NCBI RefSeq assembly: GCF_036711975.1
Contig: NC_091967.1
Coordinates: 5,580,001 to 5,644,000 of the forward strand
Direction: 5' to 3'
Origin: Onthophagus taurus
Taxonomy: Eukaryota; Arthropoda; Insecta; Coleoptera; Scarabaeidae
Length of the DNA stretch: 64,000 nucleotides
The notes under the pieces were generated by a model that did not search any database, was not told where the DNA came from, and was given only the letters and a program-made list of their open reading frames with translations. Of the stretch, positions 51,846 through 64,000 are shown piece by piece (positions within the stretch are counted from its first letter, which is position 1; each line of letters starts with the position of its first letter). The position numbers and the translations under genes were made by a program.

Positions 51846-53676
51846 ATAAAAATACAAAATAGTTATATCGAGTGCTAACAAGCGTTATCTAGCATTTGGC
51901 TCACAATTTCTCAATCAAAAAGCGGGAATTGAATTTATTATATATTACCTTTTTTATATTGAAAATATTTATGCCCCATCAAACCTTATTTCTATTTGCT
52001 TTTATACCAAACTCAGTTTTAAACACCTGCTACGTTCAGTTTCGAGGAAATAAAAATAAGAATTTTATTAAATGAAGTGTTGAATTCGTATTTTGCTCCT
52101 TACGAATATATAAAGTGAAGGAGATTTGATATCTGCAACTAAATTGAAACGCAACAGATCGTAGCGTTTATCACACTAAAATTAGCTCATTGAAATGTAT
52201 CTACCGGGTACCGGTATGTACCTGAACATATTCAATACGGAACACATAATTTATATTGTTATCGATTGTGGAGATATAGTGCTAATTCTAAATTATGATC
52301 ACTTCATTACGCTTTAATAAGCAAATATTTACATCAACTAATGCCATGATAAAAAAAAATCGAATAGAATATTAAATTTCAAATATTAATAATTATTTAT
52401 AACGCTACAGGTTAGAATATAATTTATTATTAATGGTTTTGATTGGAATGTATGAAATAATTACATACAATTAATCGAAATTTGTTTAATGCGGAAGCCA
52501 GCGTTTTGCGAGATATAATAATGTGTTCATCGTATATGCATAATAAATACAATGCGAGTTTGTATATATTACATCGTCACTCTCATTAAATAAAATTAAC
52601 CAAAATTAGTTAATATATAATGGTAAAAATAAAATATTTATGAAGTTATTATTCATAACATCGTTACTGATTAATTAACAGAACATTTCATCCGTATCCA
52701 TGCTATTTATTAACTTAATAAGAAATGCAATTTGCGTTATAACGTGCTAAGAAAAACGTTAAACTGGATCAATTACGATTAAATCACTGTAATAACAAAC
52801 GGTTTTGTCGTGTATTTTGGGTCAATTCCTGTCAACGACCGGAATTACTACTTTGAATTATACATTGTGATTCAGTAACAACGGTCGATAACTTATATAA
52901 CAAAGAATGTTGGTTAAATCAAAATTTGGTGAAAAAGTTAAATTTGAAATCATGTTATTTATAATTTCCTGATTGAATAAAAAATCATTCATACACGATA
53001 AAATCTGTCAGGGTTGATTTAAAGAACGTCCATCGATTTTAAGCTTTCTAAACGGATACCTTCACCGCCGCCACAACTTGAACCTTAAAGGATGATATCA
53101 CGTGACACGTTGCGTCGGTCTCCATCCCATCGATCCGAAATATCCGGAATGCCTAAAAGGGGCACACTCCGTTCGCAAGACCACCCTAAAAAGGGGGAAA
53201 CCGTCAAAAGTGGAGCAGACTTGTTCGTCGGGTTATTGTGGATCTCCGCTAATTTATATTATAATAAAATGAATTGAATGTTTAAGAAACTAATTTAAAG
53301 AAATTTATTTAAATCAAATTTATGTAAGCATACAAGTTTTAAGTACGAAGACATTTTCAGAAAAACTTCGATAAAGGCAAAAATTTCAAGATAATTGGAT
53401 TATAATGGATTTAATTAAACATCAGCACTAAATATTTAATTAATTTGTGAAAAAATGTTTTATAATACAATTAAAAAGCCATGTCATATTGCACGGATTA
53501 TTAAGCATGAAGTTAATGCAGTTATTATTAGTCTGATTACTTGGTAAAGGCTAATTTTATCTCATTTTCCCCTTAACAGAATTATCCAGATTAATTTCGT
53601 TTTTATCTTCCATCTCCATCCTTCATAATAGTTATTCTTACATCATTAAATTCTATTTTACATTCACCGTTTTAAT
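51846..53676. other. Intergenic; no gene recognised
   Basis: Mostly very AT-rich. A GC-richer patch at 53040-53230 has no convincing reading frame. Confidence 0.4.
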
Positions 53677-53684
53677 GTTAATAT

Positions 53685-55280
53685 TAGTGATAGAAAGGAT
53701 ATCCGGCAACTATTCGGTATCCGGCCTATCCAGATATTTTTTTAAATCCGGTCGGATACCGGAGAGTTATCAAATATCCGGCTTTGGCCGGATATTAAAA
53801 ACCTATAACTTAGTACTTCACCATTCCAGGAATTAGTTTTTCATTGAATACAACTTTATTTATATCAGATTTGTCATTAGCAACCTCATTGTAACAATCC
53901 CAATACGATATATGTATAAAATCTCTTGTTGCAGTTTCGTCTAGTTTTCTTCTCTTCGCTTGCAATTCATCATCACATTCATTACTAACAAAACTGTCTC
54001 TGTTATCACTTTCGATTATTAATTACAGTAACCTCTTTTTAATGCAAAAAGATTAAATTTTAATAATTCGTATAAAATCGATTTCTTGGCATATGAGTAT
54101 GAAAATTCCCCAAAATGTTAATAAAAGTGTCCTCTTTCCAATAAACCAACCCGTTTTGAAAAATAACTTTTAGTTTTTGAGAAAACAATATTTGAAGTTT
54201 TGATAAAATTTTCGATGTTGCAATTTTCATCGATAACATTCAAAATTCGCTATAAAATTAATTTCTTGAAGCATCCTTGTAGAAATATTCGCAATTATTA
54301 ATTATTGTATCCTCTTTTTAATGCAAAAAGCCGTTTTGAAAAATCACTTTTAGTTCTTGAGAAATAAATTTTTAAAATAATTTTTTTGAATTTTGCAATT
54401 TTCGCGGATTAAGTTTTAAAAATTCGTATAAAATCCATTTCTTGGAATATGAGTACGAAAATTTCCCAAAGTGTTAATAAAACAGTCCTCTGTCCAATGA
54501 ACCAACCCGTTTTGAAAAATAATTTTTAGTTTTTGAGAAAACAATATTTGAAGTTTTGATAAAATTTTCGATGTTGCAATTTTCATCGATAACATTCAAA
54601 ATTCGCTATAAAATTAATTTCTTGAAGCATCCTTGTAGAAATATTCGCAATTATTAATTATTGTATCCTCTTTTTAATGCAAAAAGCCGTTTTGAAAAAT
54701 CACTTTCAGTTCTTGAGATATAAATTTTTGAAATAATCTACTAATTTTTTAGAATTTTACAATTTTCGCCGATTAAGTTTTAAAAATTCGTATAAAATCC
54801 ATTTCTTGGAATATGAGTACGAAAATTTCCCAAAGTGTTAATAAAACAGTCCTCTGTCCAATGAACCAATCCGTTTTGAAAAATAATTTTTAGTTTTTGA
54901 GAAAACAATATTTGAAGTTTTGATAAAATTTTCGATGTTGCAATTTTCATCAATAACTTGCAAAATTCGCTATAAAATTAATTTCTTGAAGGATCCTTCT
55001 GGAAATATCACCAATTATTAACTAAAGTATCGTTTTTTTAGAGTTGCTTCGTTAGTTAAATCAGCATCAAGAAAGATTATTTTGTATCTTGGATCCAAAT
55101 AAGTTGACATATCTTATCAACTTTCTTATTAATTTCATTTTTATTCAAATATCACAATAATGTGGCAATATAGAGTATCACTTCAAAAATGCACCAGAAA
55201 TTATAACCATATTGGCCGGATAGATATGCAGGATAACCGGATATCCAGAAAAAGGGGATGCCGAATATACGGTATCACTA
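53685..55280 (-). mobile_element. Non-autonomous hAT-type DNA transposon
   Basis: An 8-bp direct repeat GTTAATAT (53677-53684 and 55281-55288) flanks ends TAGTGATA … TATCACTA. Sub-terminal CCGGATATCC motifs occur at both ends. The 8-bp duplication and short inverted repeats fit the hAT superfamily. Near the left end a minus-strand coding remnant (about 54020-53810) reads SDNRDSFVSNECDDELQAKR, continues for some 45 more codons, and stops at TAA 53812-53810; it may be a transposase piece. Most of the interior is a repeated AT-rich block, so the element cannot encode a full transposase. Confidence 0.75.
54060..55030. repeat. About 360-bp triplicated block inside the hAT element
   Basis: The phrase AATTCGTATAAAATC(G/C)ATTTCTTGG starts at 54065, 54421 and 54785 (spacing 356 and 364). 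The block also carries CGTTTTGAAAAATAA-TTTTAG and CGATGTTGCAATTTTCATC. Three units, slightly diverged. Confidence 0.85.
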
Positions 55281-55288
55281 GTTAATAT

Positions 55289-58200
55289 ATAAAATGCGGT
55301 TAATATGATAAAAATTCCTAACTATTTTCAATATCTATGGTGGTATAGTGGTCATTGTTAGAATTTGACATGACGGGAATGTCGACCAACTTAAATCTCG
55401 CATACTTTCTCCGGTGGTTTAATTAAAGTTGGTTGGTGTCGCTGAATGCCGGGGCGTGTTAAGGTCGAGGGTAGTGTCATGGACACCGTCATTAAAGACA
55501 CGCTGAAATATGCCTATAACAAAATTCAATTACGTTTATTTCAAGTGAACTTTAATATTATTTTCATAAAATTTTGCACAGATTTAACAACTAATATGGT
55601 ATAGCGTAGTTTATCTTGTCCCCCTAATTGTGTATTTCTCGCGCCCTCTCAAGTGTTCAGTGTACAACATAAATACGTCAAAATTGTACTGAGGGTGTTC
55701 CCCCAACTATTAAGTCGGCTCTTAGCTTTCTCCGCAGGCATTCACCGTACGATAAAAGGACGCGGAATAAGGACGTCTTTGAACATTAGGGTTGGGCGTG
55801 ACTCATGCTAGATTGCAAGGAACGACGTGTTTTAATCTACCAGTTCTTTCCATTTTTATTTTTTACCGTTCGTTTTCATTTCAGTCGCTCGCTTGTTTTA
55901 TTAAATTGTTTTTAAACTAAATTTAACAATCATTTTAAACCGTGTGTACACAATCCCAGATTAGTATTCTTTATATAAAGACCGGATGTATGCGGAAAGC
56001 CTTATTAAAACTGCACAATACGATTATGATGCGCACGTGAGCGTTGTACGATAGTAATATTAAAGGCGTGCAGACATTTCTTAATCCAATTGTTGGATTA
56101 TTACGTTATTTTCATAAATGTAAATTGTAACGTTCATTTTAATGATTAAAACATTTTTACTGTTTCGTAAAATTACATAAAAGTTTATATTAAAAGTTTC
56201 TACAACTTCGAAACTTGATGAGACAGTAAACTTTAAATTATCAAACCGAACGTCTCAGGTTACAGTATTAATTTGTTATTGATAAACATAAGACATCCTT
56301 TAAAATAAGATACGAAATCAAGGTAAATTTTAGGGAGAATTTTGAACGTGCCAAATTAGTAAAATAAGAATTAAAGGTTAATGTAGTTCTTACTAATAAT
56401 TTCGTAACCATATGCAGACGTTACTACAATGTGTAAGGGATGTTGCCTATAATCAGTAAAACGATATAAACGAAATGATATTTTAAAACGTTTCATTTTG
56501 TTGCAACATTTTACACTAATTCTGGTAGCTATTCATTAAATAACAAGTCAAAAAATAGGCTTAATAAGGAATTGGTGCTGTTTTCTTCTTTGAAATCTTT
56601 GAAATCTCAATGGTTATTTCGGCAATAATCAATCTTAAATCTGGTTCTTGCTTATTTTTAGAATTTGTCTCTTTCACCATATTTTAGTGTAAAGTACCAG
56701 TACACTTATACTCGGCGATCGTTCGATGTACTGTTCAATTTTGGCGAATTCAATAACAAGACAATAACCCTATTAAAATAAGAAATCATTCAATATAGTT
56801 TAAAGATCACAACCATTGCGTTATCAACATCCTTAGGCGCCGGATATGATACAAGCTGTGAGCAACTGCATGCTCACCTACAGTGCAAAGCCTCAGGGTC
56901 TTGATATCGTCAGATGAAGCTTAAGGTCACTCAGGCGAATTCAAAATGTCTTTAGGACTGAAATAAGGAGACTGGAGGCTGGGTGTGACATGTACAACTC
57001 ATGCCAGAAAACGTGCCGCAAAGCCAGATGCACGTGTCGCAAACGTGTTTCTTAGGTAACCAAGAGGAAGACTCATGGAGAGTAGACAAAGAGCAAGATG
57101 AGAAGATAACGTAACAACTGTTTGTAACATTGCCCTTAATAAACATTCTTTTTGATTTCATTACAAACATCTTGAAAGCTGATTGTGACTTAAAACATTC
57201 TAATACGAGATATTTCAAGTAACCTTCCTTAGAATCGTTAAGTTTTTACTCATGACGTTGTTAAGCTAAATAATAAAATACTAAAACGAGGTTTTTATAG
57301 TTTGTCGTGGTTTCGTCGGGTTGGAAACAAATCAGTAAGTGAATTTGCATAGAAAGTTGGCAATATTTTACAGATAGTGAGGTGGTGGACGGGGTCGACG
57401 GCAAAAGGAGGGACAAATGCAAACGGCAAGTGCGGAGATGTTACGTTCGGTCTAGCATGAAGTCGCTCCCGCACCGCCCCTAGTAATGCTGATTCATCCC
57501 GGACTTTTCCATTTAAAGGACACGGACCCTAACAAGGCTCCTGCATGAACAAATTCACGTGGATAGCGCACTCCACACCAACGCGACGTTAATCGAGTCA
57601 GGTTAATTTACTCATTTTCTTTTTTATCTAATCGAAAACATATCAAAAGTGTTCAGAGCCAAGTTAAAAATTAATGTAGATTTTGTATTATTTTAATTAC
57701 ATTTTTTTAATTGTTTAGTAAATCTTTCATTTACGAGAAAATGCTATAAATTACGCGGTCATGTTTGAGACGTCTGCAAGGGAACATTGAACTTTATAAA
57801 CGATCGATGGTTAAAAAAAAAAATGTAAAAAAGCCACACCTCCACTTCCAGTCCTGTTTTACTTAAAAGACCAAGCTTTTATAATGCAGTTTAAAAAGGT
57901 ACCCTAATACCATTTAAGTACTTTTTTGCAAGAGAATTAACAATATTTTAAAAGTGGGAAATCCATTTATCACGGAGTTATTAAGTAAATGATAAAATAC
58001 GAAATTTTATTCAATTTGTTGTACTGAGACGTCGTAACATTCGAAAAGAAATTGTCGCATTGTAGTAGTTTAAAAAAGTTAAACCAAGGTAAGGATATAA
58101 GCAATCCAACCGTTTTATGCTCACATAAGGGGCACACGAACTCTGTGCTTTTCAAGTATTGTTCATAAACTCGCAATGGCAAAGACCGCGTATGTATGTC

Positions 58201-60150
58201 AGATGGGTCACAAAGGGCCGCTCTGAGAATATTGGATTTAAGAAGGGGTAAGTTGTATCGCGTTGGGCGTATTGATTTTTCCTCTTAAGAAAAACTCATG
58301 TCAAGTGCTCTTCTTAGAACTCGAAGTTCAGTTCAACTTCTCAATAGCGAACAATTCTTCCAGCAGTTATTGGATGTACTTTTAAAACCTCTGTAGAAAG
58401 GTAGTTATGGAACTACTCTGGATTTCACTGGGGAGTTACCAAATTTGTAGATTAATAAAACATTACTTATAACTTGTTAGTAAGTTACAAGTAATAGGAG
58501 GAGTTTAACACCAATTTCTTCAAAATAATTTGTACACAATAAGGTTAGTTATAAATGGATGATTGTAACGATGATAACATTTATTGCTTAATTAGTATTT
58601 AGATAAAACATAGATACTGGTAATGCAATTAGAGGTTTTTGTGAGACCATACTAGAATTGTTGCGATGTTTGGCCCAAAAGAATAAAATGGAACAACGAC
58701 AACGGATAACTCGACCGAATGACCTGAGGGAGACTGTGGTTGAACTCAATTCCACATTTGTACTTTAATTTAAAATAAACTAGTTTTGACTTCTGGGAGA
58801 AAAATTCCCGGTTACTTCAAGATTTAACGAACTGAGGATGTGCATTATGACCACATAAAAAACTTTCTGTGTATTAAAGTTTTAAATAAAATTGTTATGT
58901 ATACACGGTGTATTTGAATAACATTCACAAGTTTTACGAGGTGAAACTTTTTTATATCAGTTCTTAAATACGCGTTCTAATTGAGGGGAAAAACTTTCCG
59001 GAGGAAACTCTTTACGGTAACTAAAATTAGCTAATTAATTTGGCAATGTTATTTTAATACATCCTGTAAACCAAAAAATTTACAATCTGTTGATTACTGG
59101 GCGTCTCAAGCAGAATTTGATACACTCCAACCAGTTACTGAAATTTGCATACTTATTTGCCTAATAATATAATTTACATTCATATTTAACACGTATGTAT
59201 GCATATTTATAGTGTCTTCGGTACTGTACAACGTGACATAACGTGACTGCTTATTTGCATATTCGAAGAACTGTACCATATTGACTTTTGTGCTTATATT
59301 TCTGTAAACCAATTAAAATCCTTATTTAAACTTAACAAATTTGATACGCATAGCATAAAATTGTTATGCGCAATTTTTGTTATTTTTCAAAGCGGCTCGT
59401 ACACAGGAATTTAATACTCGAATTCGTAAAGCAGAGAAATTGCGCGCAACATTTACAGTGGACAATTGAAAATTTATGATGTCAGATTTTACAGGGCGTT
59501 TTACTGGGAAAGAATGCGGTAGCTAGTGGTTTTCTAATAACTTTTAATGTGTGCGTTAAAAGATAAATTTTTCCTTGTTCTAATTGAAATTGCATCGGAA
59601 TGCTCGTTTAAAGACTTTTTTATGAGCAAACCGTACAATATTAAATAATTCGTATTACGTAAAATTGTGTATTAAACAATAATAATAGTCTTCCTTTGAA
59701 GACGTAAATCGTTGCCCTCCGTGGAATTATATGCAAATACATAGGTACTGTTGGTTGATAATCCCAATGAGATTTGTGGTACAAGCTGGCAATTACTTAG
59801 TAAATAAATACGTAATGAAAACATTGTTTTAGTATTTGCAGAGAGTATCTTGTATATTAAAATATTGATATTGCAGATAATATGCAGCATAACTCACATT
59901 TTCTTTTGTTTTCTTTTTGCTTTTTGGGGTTTATTCATTTATAGACCGCCTGCCACGTACACAAAACGACGCCCAATATGAATACCATTGTGATTCGGGT
60001 GAAATTACGTTCTCCATAGTATTATTTATGGAGGAAATCCGTTGATTCCTTAAAAATTCTCCCGAAATCAGTTGATTTTCTATTTCCTCCATTGATCCAC
60101 TTCGAATTTAACGCCAATTTATATCGTACGAAACTTGCTGTACATACTTG
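55289..60150. other. Intergenic; no gene recognised
   Basis: AT-rich with a GC-richer patch at 57370-57600. A short Cys-rich frame (NSCQKTCRKARCTCRKRV) occurs near 56990 on the plus strand, but a stop follows and no family is clear. Confidence 0.35.
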
Positions 60151-60153
60151 TGG

Positions 60154-60686
60154 AAAATGTTCGGCTACGAGAGAAATGAAATATAATTTTCGGTTGTGAA
60201 ATCCGTCTATGGTTTCACATCAAATGTTTGATTAATTGACGATAAATTACATTAAAGGGGTTGTTAATTGAAACTCACGATCAGTGTTAATGGCACGTAC
60301 AATTATTTTAAAACTGTGGAAGTTACCGATACGTAAATTCAAATATTCAGTTTACATCAATTCTCGATGGAATGTGTATAACAAGGTTTTTAAATTTCAA
60401 TTCGCGTTTATTAAATAAAAAAAAGTGCGATGGCCGGGAATCGAACCCGGATCAACTGCTTGGAAGGCAACTATGCTGACCATTACACCACCATCGCTTG
60501 TACTTTTCCATAAAAGAAGTGAAAGTTTGCAATTAATGCTCATTCTTAAAATAAAAGCAATAAATATAAATATTTTCAATGCAGAATATATAAAATAACA
60601 GAGGTAATATGTACCATCGCTTTAACTTTGCTGTAGATGATTTTCTGCGATTTTCTGAAAAATATAAGTGATTTGACAACTTTTGT
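60154..60686. repeat. Direct repeat copy 1 carrying a tRNA-Gly gene
   Basis: The segment from AAAATGTTCGGCTACGAGAG to about GTGATTTGACAAC is repeated at 61180 with few differences, offset by about 1026 bp. The similarity extends far beyond the tRNA on both sides, so this is a segmental duplication rather than two independent tRNA genes. Confidence 0.85.
60427..60497 (-). tRNA. tRNA-Gly (anticodon TCC)
   Basis: A 71-nt gene without intron. The acceptor stem GCGATGG / CCATCGC is fully paired, the anticodon loop is CTTCCAA (TCC at 64-62 of 60400+), and the T arm is CCGGGTTCGATTCCCGG. CCA is not encoded. Eight A's on the plus strand at 60417-60424 give a T8 RNA polymerase III terminator just past the 3' end. 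Confidence 0.95.
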
Positions 60687-60846
60687 CGCGAATATCTTCG
60701 CTAAAGCAACCAAACATAAAATTTATATTAAAAGGGTTATCATTTTAAACGATATGTTCCAACAAACCCAAGTCGCCAAAGTCACCCTTTAGCAAATATG
60801 TTGAATTTGAAACCTAGAAAGTCTTGAAAAAAATGCCTAAAAAATT

Positions 60847-61142
60847 ACTGCAACACCCTGGGATTAGTCTATATTATTGCATTAGGTCCTCTGGTATCCT
60901 TTTAGCCAACCAGCACCACCAGATTTGCCGTAGGAGTCGAAGGGTAAATTTTTTAATATTCCTCGTTTTCAATAGCAAATTTAAATATTATTTTCTCAAT
61001 AACTAGAGACTGAAGCACCCTGGGACTAGTCTCGATTATTGGATTGGGTCCTTTGGTATCATTCTAGCCCACTCACATCTACAGATTCGCCGTAGGGGCC
61101 GAGGGGTGAATTTTTGGATATTCCTCGTTTTCAACTGGCATG
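60847..61142 (+). repeat. Two-copy direct repeat between the tRNA segments
   Basis: 60847-60980 and 61011-61140 share CACCCTGGGA-TAGTCT, ATTAGGTCCT-TGGTATC, AGATTTGCCGTAGG-G-CGA and ATATTCCTCGTTTTCAA with scattered differences. No coding sense. Confidence 0.75.
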
Positions 61143-61446
61143 GTACAGATTCGAATATGAACCTAACTTCAGCCACATGAAAATGTTCGGCTACGAGAGA
61201 AATTAAATATAATTTTCGGTTGTGAAATCCATCTATGGTTTCACACCGAACGTTTGATTGATTGACGATAAATTACATTAAAGGGGTTGTTAATTGAAAC
61301 TCAGTATTAATGGCACGTACAATTATTTTAAAATTGTGGAAGTTACCGATACGTAAATTCAAATATTCAGTTTATATCAATTCTCGATGGAATGTGTATA
61401 ACAAGGTTTTTAAATTTCAATTCGCGTTTATTAAATAAAAAAAAGT

Positions 61447-61517
61447 GCGATGGCCGGGAATCGAACCCGGATCAACTGCTTGGAAGGCAACTATGCTGAC
61501 CATTACACCACCATCGC
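61447..61517 (-). tRNA. tRNA-Gly (anticodon TCC), second copy
   Basis: Identical in sequence to the gene at 60427-60497. It has the same T8 terminator (61437-61444 on the plus strand) and near-identical flanks. Both copies look intact and functional. Confidence 0.95.
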
Positions 61518-61638
61518 TTATACTTTTCCATAAAAGAAGTGAAAGTTTGCAATTAATGCTCATTCTGAAAAAAAAGCAATAAATAAATATTTTCAATGCA
61601 GAATATATAAAATAACAGAGGTATAAATATGTACTATC

Positions 61639-62048
61639 CTTTGATTATATATAATATGGATTGAGCCAACGAGAGAGATAGCTTGCGCAAAGTGATCGAA
61701 CCGAGATAGACATAGAAGCGTACTGACATATAATGGGCGTGCGTTAATTTATAAGATAAAAAACTATCAATTAGAAGTAACATTTATAATACTTACAGGT
61801 GATGTGAAACTGTTTTATCGCGAACTTTGCACACGAAACAATACATTTTTAAACATAACGGTGTGACACAACAAAACGTTAAACGTCAAATGGAAGAGGG
61901 TTGACACTTTTGTGCGCATGCGCCCGTCTGTTTAGTACCGTTTTATGTCTATCTTTGTTACACTTTCACATTATCGCTTTCCATCTGCGTCTATTCACCT
62001 TGAGCCACATTTTTGTTAGTAGATATTTTCAGTTAGCTCAATCCATAT
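61639..62048. mobile_element. MITE-like insertion in tRNA repeat copy 2
   Basis: About 410 bp absent from copy 1. It is bounded by an 11-bp direct repeat TATGTACTATC (61628-61638 and 62049-62059). Terminal inverted repeats ATAATATGGATTGAGC / GCTCAATCCATATTAT lie at or near the ends; on the left about 13 bp separate the inverted repeat from the direct repeat. An inner inverted pair, GAGATAGACATA / TATGTCTATCTTTG, adds foldback potential. The superfamily is not clear. Confidence 0.7.
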
Positions 62049-62759
62049 TATGTACTATCGCTTTAACTTTGCTGTAGATGAGTGATTTGACAACTCTTCG
62101 ATGACAGATCTCAGAAGGCGATATTTGTATGTTTCTCATAATATCTCCAAGATATTCCAGTTTTATGTCGTTTTTATATTCATAACTGGATCTATGTACC
62201 TATAAAGATTGAGTCAATATTCCAATATCCACGGATATGTGTTCTACAATTCAAAATACAACATAAAAAACAAATAAGAATACTAAAAACTCCAAAACTA
62301 AGCCGCTTTCAGGTAAAATAGCAAGGCCCTGTTTGTTTCAGAGATTTACGGGTTTTTAAATTTAATCGATTTCCCCTCACACAAGGCTAGAGTTGCTATA
62401 GATTTACGATTTTGTCAACTACTTGATAATATCTTGTGATTTGTATTCGTTTTGATAATGATACATATTAATTTAATATTTAATAAGTTATTTCCTCATA
62501 TTTTTATATGAAATTAACTGTTATTGTGTACATAAACAAAAATTGCAAAATACAAAAATTTTAGAAGTATCAAACAAGATATAGTTTTACAAAAAAAATT
62601 ACTTTATCATAATCGTTTCGCATTCGTTACATAATAATCTAGTATTTAAATAAAAATTTTCTAATTTCATTATTTGTATATAGAACTAAAAGTAAAATAA
62701 ATAAAATTTTCTAAACAAATTGAGTTTTGTTTAGATTCATCTTATTTCGTAAAGACGCT

Positions 62760-63015
62760 CCCGAGAATATTATGTCATTGGCATCATAAGAAGTTCCGCC
62801 CCCGCTCGACCGATGGCGCCACAACGGCACAGCATGTGCATATGGCCGCTACCGAATCGGTGTTGTTATGTGGTGGTGCGATCCGTTTTTTAAAATAACC
62901 GCTAAATTTCCGAGTTAATAAATTCCTGGTTCCGTTGGAAACTATTTTGTGTAGTGCTTGACCGAATTGTGGCGATACCGTTTCGATTTTTTCACCCGTC
63001 GAACAGCACGAAAAG
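62760..63015 (+). promoter_or_regulatory. Possible promoter and 5' non-coding exon of a gene to the right
   Basis: A GC-richer island in AT-rich DNA, with CCGATGGCGCCAC and several CG-rich words, ends at a donor-like AAAAG|GTAAAAC (63015/63016). No long open frame follows in the window. Composition and one splice-like site are the only evidence. Confidence 0.25.
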
Positions 63016-63017
63016 GT

Positions 63018-64000
63018 AAAACGAACATATTTGGTTATGTCGACTGTATTTTGTTATTTTTATGCGACATCCAGCACTCTGTGACATGTTTATATTATTG
63101 TAAACATTTCTAAGGGATGTGTTGCATCAAGTCTTGAGACAATTTTTACGTAGGAAGTAAGAATAATGTTATATTCTAAAAAAAAAGTTGACATGAACTA
63201 TAAAAAAGTTGGTTCTTTAAGAAATTGTTTATAAACAGTATTGTTTATCTTTTATTTTTTGGCGCGTTTATCAATTGTTTTTGTAATGTGTCGTAGGAAG
63301 AGAGACAGATGATTCATCTCGTTAAAATAAATCGACGTAAAGTGGAAGAATCTCAATGGTCTTTGTGAAATCTTTATATACAGCTAACAATGTTTATAAT
63401 TAATTAATATTTATGTCATAATGTCGGTGTTTTAATAAGAACTACGTTCGCGATATAAATTAAACGAATGGGAGATAAAATTCTTTCATACCCACGGATT
63501 TCTAAATATTTCCACGCCTACGATACTTGTACATACAATATTGGATTGCATTGAAACACGACTATATAATATAACAATTAAATAAAATTAAAAAATTTTT
63601 AAACATGTTTTTGTCATTATTTGAAAAAACAGCATCGGTTGCTAATGGCAACGATTAATGTGCTTTAACGCTTACGTGCAGGATTAAAAATAAATAATTT
63701 AAATACGTTGCACGTGATCAACTGAAACGGGCGCAACTCATATACATGATTAATCATACAGACTGGTATGAAATAAAATTAAAATGAAATATGGTAAAAT
63801 CCTCATAAATAATTGGTATTTCGTAAGGTTGTAATTCGTAACTGGTAAGCTTACTCAATTTAACTTTCAATCCATCGTATGTATATCGGCAAAATTGCGT
63901 ATAGAGTCCTAAACTCCTTTTGTCTACAGTGTTTTTAATAATTGCATTCTTGATGTCTACATGGAGTGTATTTTATTCATAACACGATTTTAGTACGTCA
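63018..64000. other. Right edge; no gene recognised
   Basis: AT-rich sequence to the window end. If the island at 62760-63015 is a first exon, this would be the start of its intron. Confidence 0.3.

Larger units (their letters stand above)
61180..62100. repeat. Direct repeat copy 2 with a tRNA-Gly gene, split by an insertion
   Basis: It matches copy 1 from AAAATGTTCGGCTACG to ATGTACTATC (61638), and resumes at GCTTTAACTTTGCTGTAGATG (62060) after the inserted element. Confidence 0.85.

Noticed and set aside
60397..60579. 60-codon minus-strand frame containing GGVMVSIVAFQAVDPGSIPG
   Set aside because: It is a translation of the tRNA-Gly gene, a well-known spurious peptide.

Overview
The window looks like nuclear DNA of an insect. 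It is AT-rich, its introns are very short (about 37-111 nt), its tRNAs lack an encoded CCA, and it carries Tc1/mariner, hAT, RTE-like and other non-LTR element remains. The order cannot be fixed from the sequence; a beetle is a guess.

Left part (1-15925, all on the minus strand): a tandem cluster of three related, apparently undescribed genes. Transcription runs right to left: gene C (15925-14356, 3 exons, 484 aa), gene B (14065-7356, 5 exons, 2147 aa) and gene A (6774 to beyond position 1, at least 3 exons, at least about 2227 aa). I joined the exons by hand from GT/AG sites and codon phase. All three share a coiled-coil core that ends in a 'VN..(I/L)K(Q/E)...(N/E)..C..(L/M)...(L/I)..QK(L/M)(S/N)EI..I..L' motif, and all carry many CxC pairs. 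A and B add two alternating cysteine modules in the N-terminal half (K-x-CGCPxP, and a 19-residue CxCxTC-PL-DVPY-IPCxC module). Their C-terminal half is long and acidic, with D-x-x-G-x-P-x-x-D-x-x-G-H-x-x-x-P-S-G-H repeats, and their 5' flanks are similar. No signal peptide or membrane segment is visible, so the products are probably large intracellular structural proteins able to cross-link through cysteines. A sperm-tail (outer dense fibre-like) role is a hypothesis only.

Right part (15926-64000): a roughly 48-kb gene desert with no convincing host protein-coding gene. It holds transposon remains: a Tc1 transposase relic near 22.9 kb, a 425-bp foldback MITE at 23.1 kb with a rearranged relative at 32.3 kb, non-LTR relics at 27.0, 30.4, 31.7 and 36.5 kb, a possible Mutator-like relic at 44 kb, a 5'-truncated LINE with an 18-bp target duplication at 47.5-48.8 kb nested in a hairpin-rich repeat, and a hAT-type element with an 8-bp target duplication at 53.7-55.3 kb. 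It also holds a polypurine tract (26.3-27.0 kb), a hammerhead-ribozyme-like motif (35.94 kb), a satellite array of about 23 copies (42.0-42.9 kb), self-complementary hairpins at 51.5-51.8 kb, and two tRNA-Gly(TCC) genes in a duplicated segment at 60.2-62.1 kb. A GC-richer patch at 62.76-63.02 kb could be a promoter and 5' exon of a gene to the right. The desert also has scattered GC-richer, non-coding-looking islands that may be regulatory.
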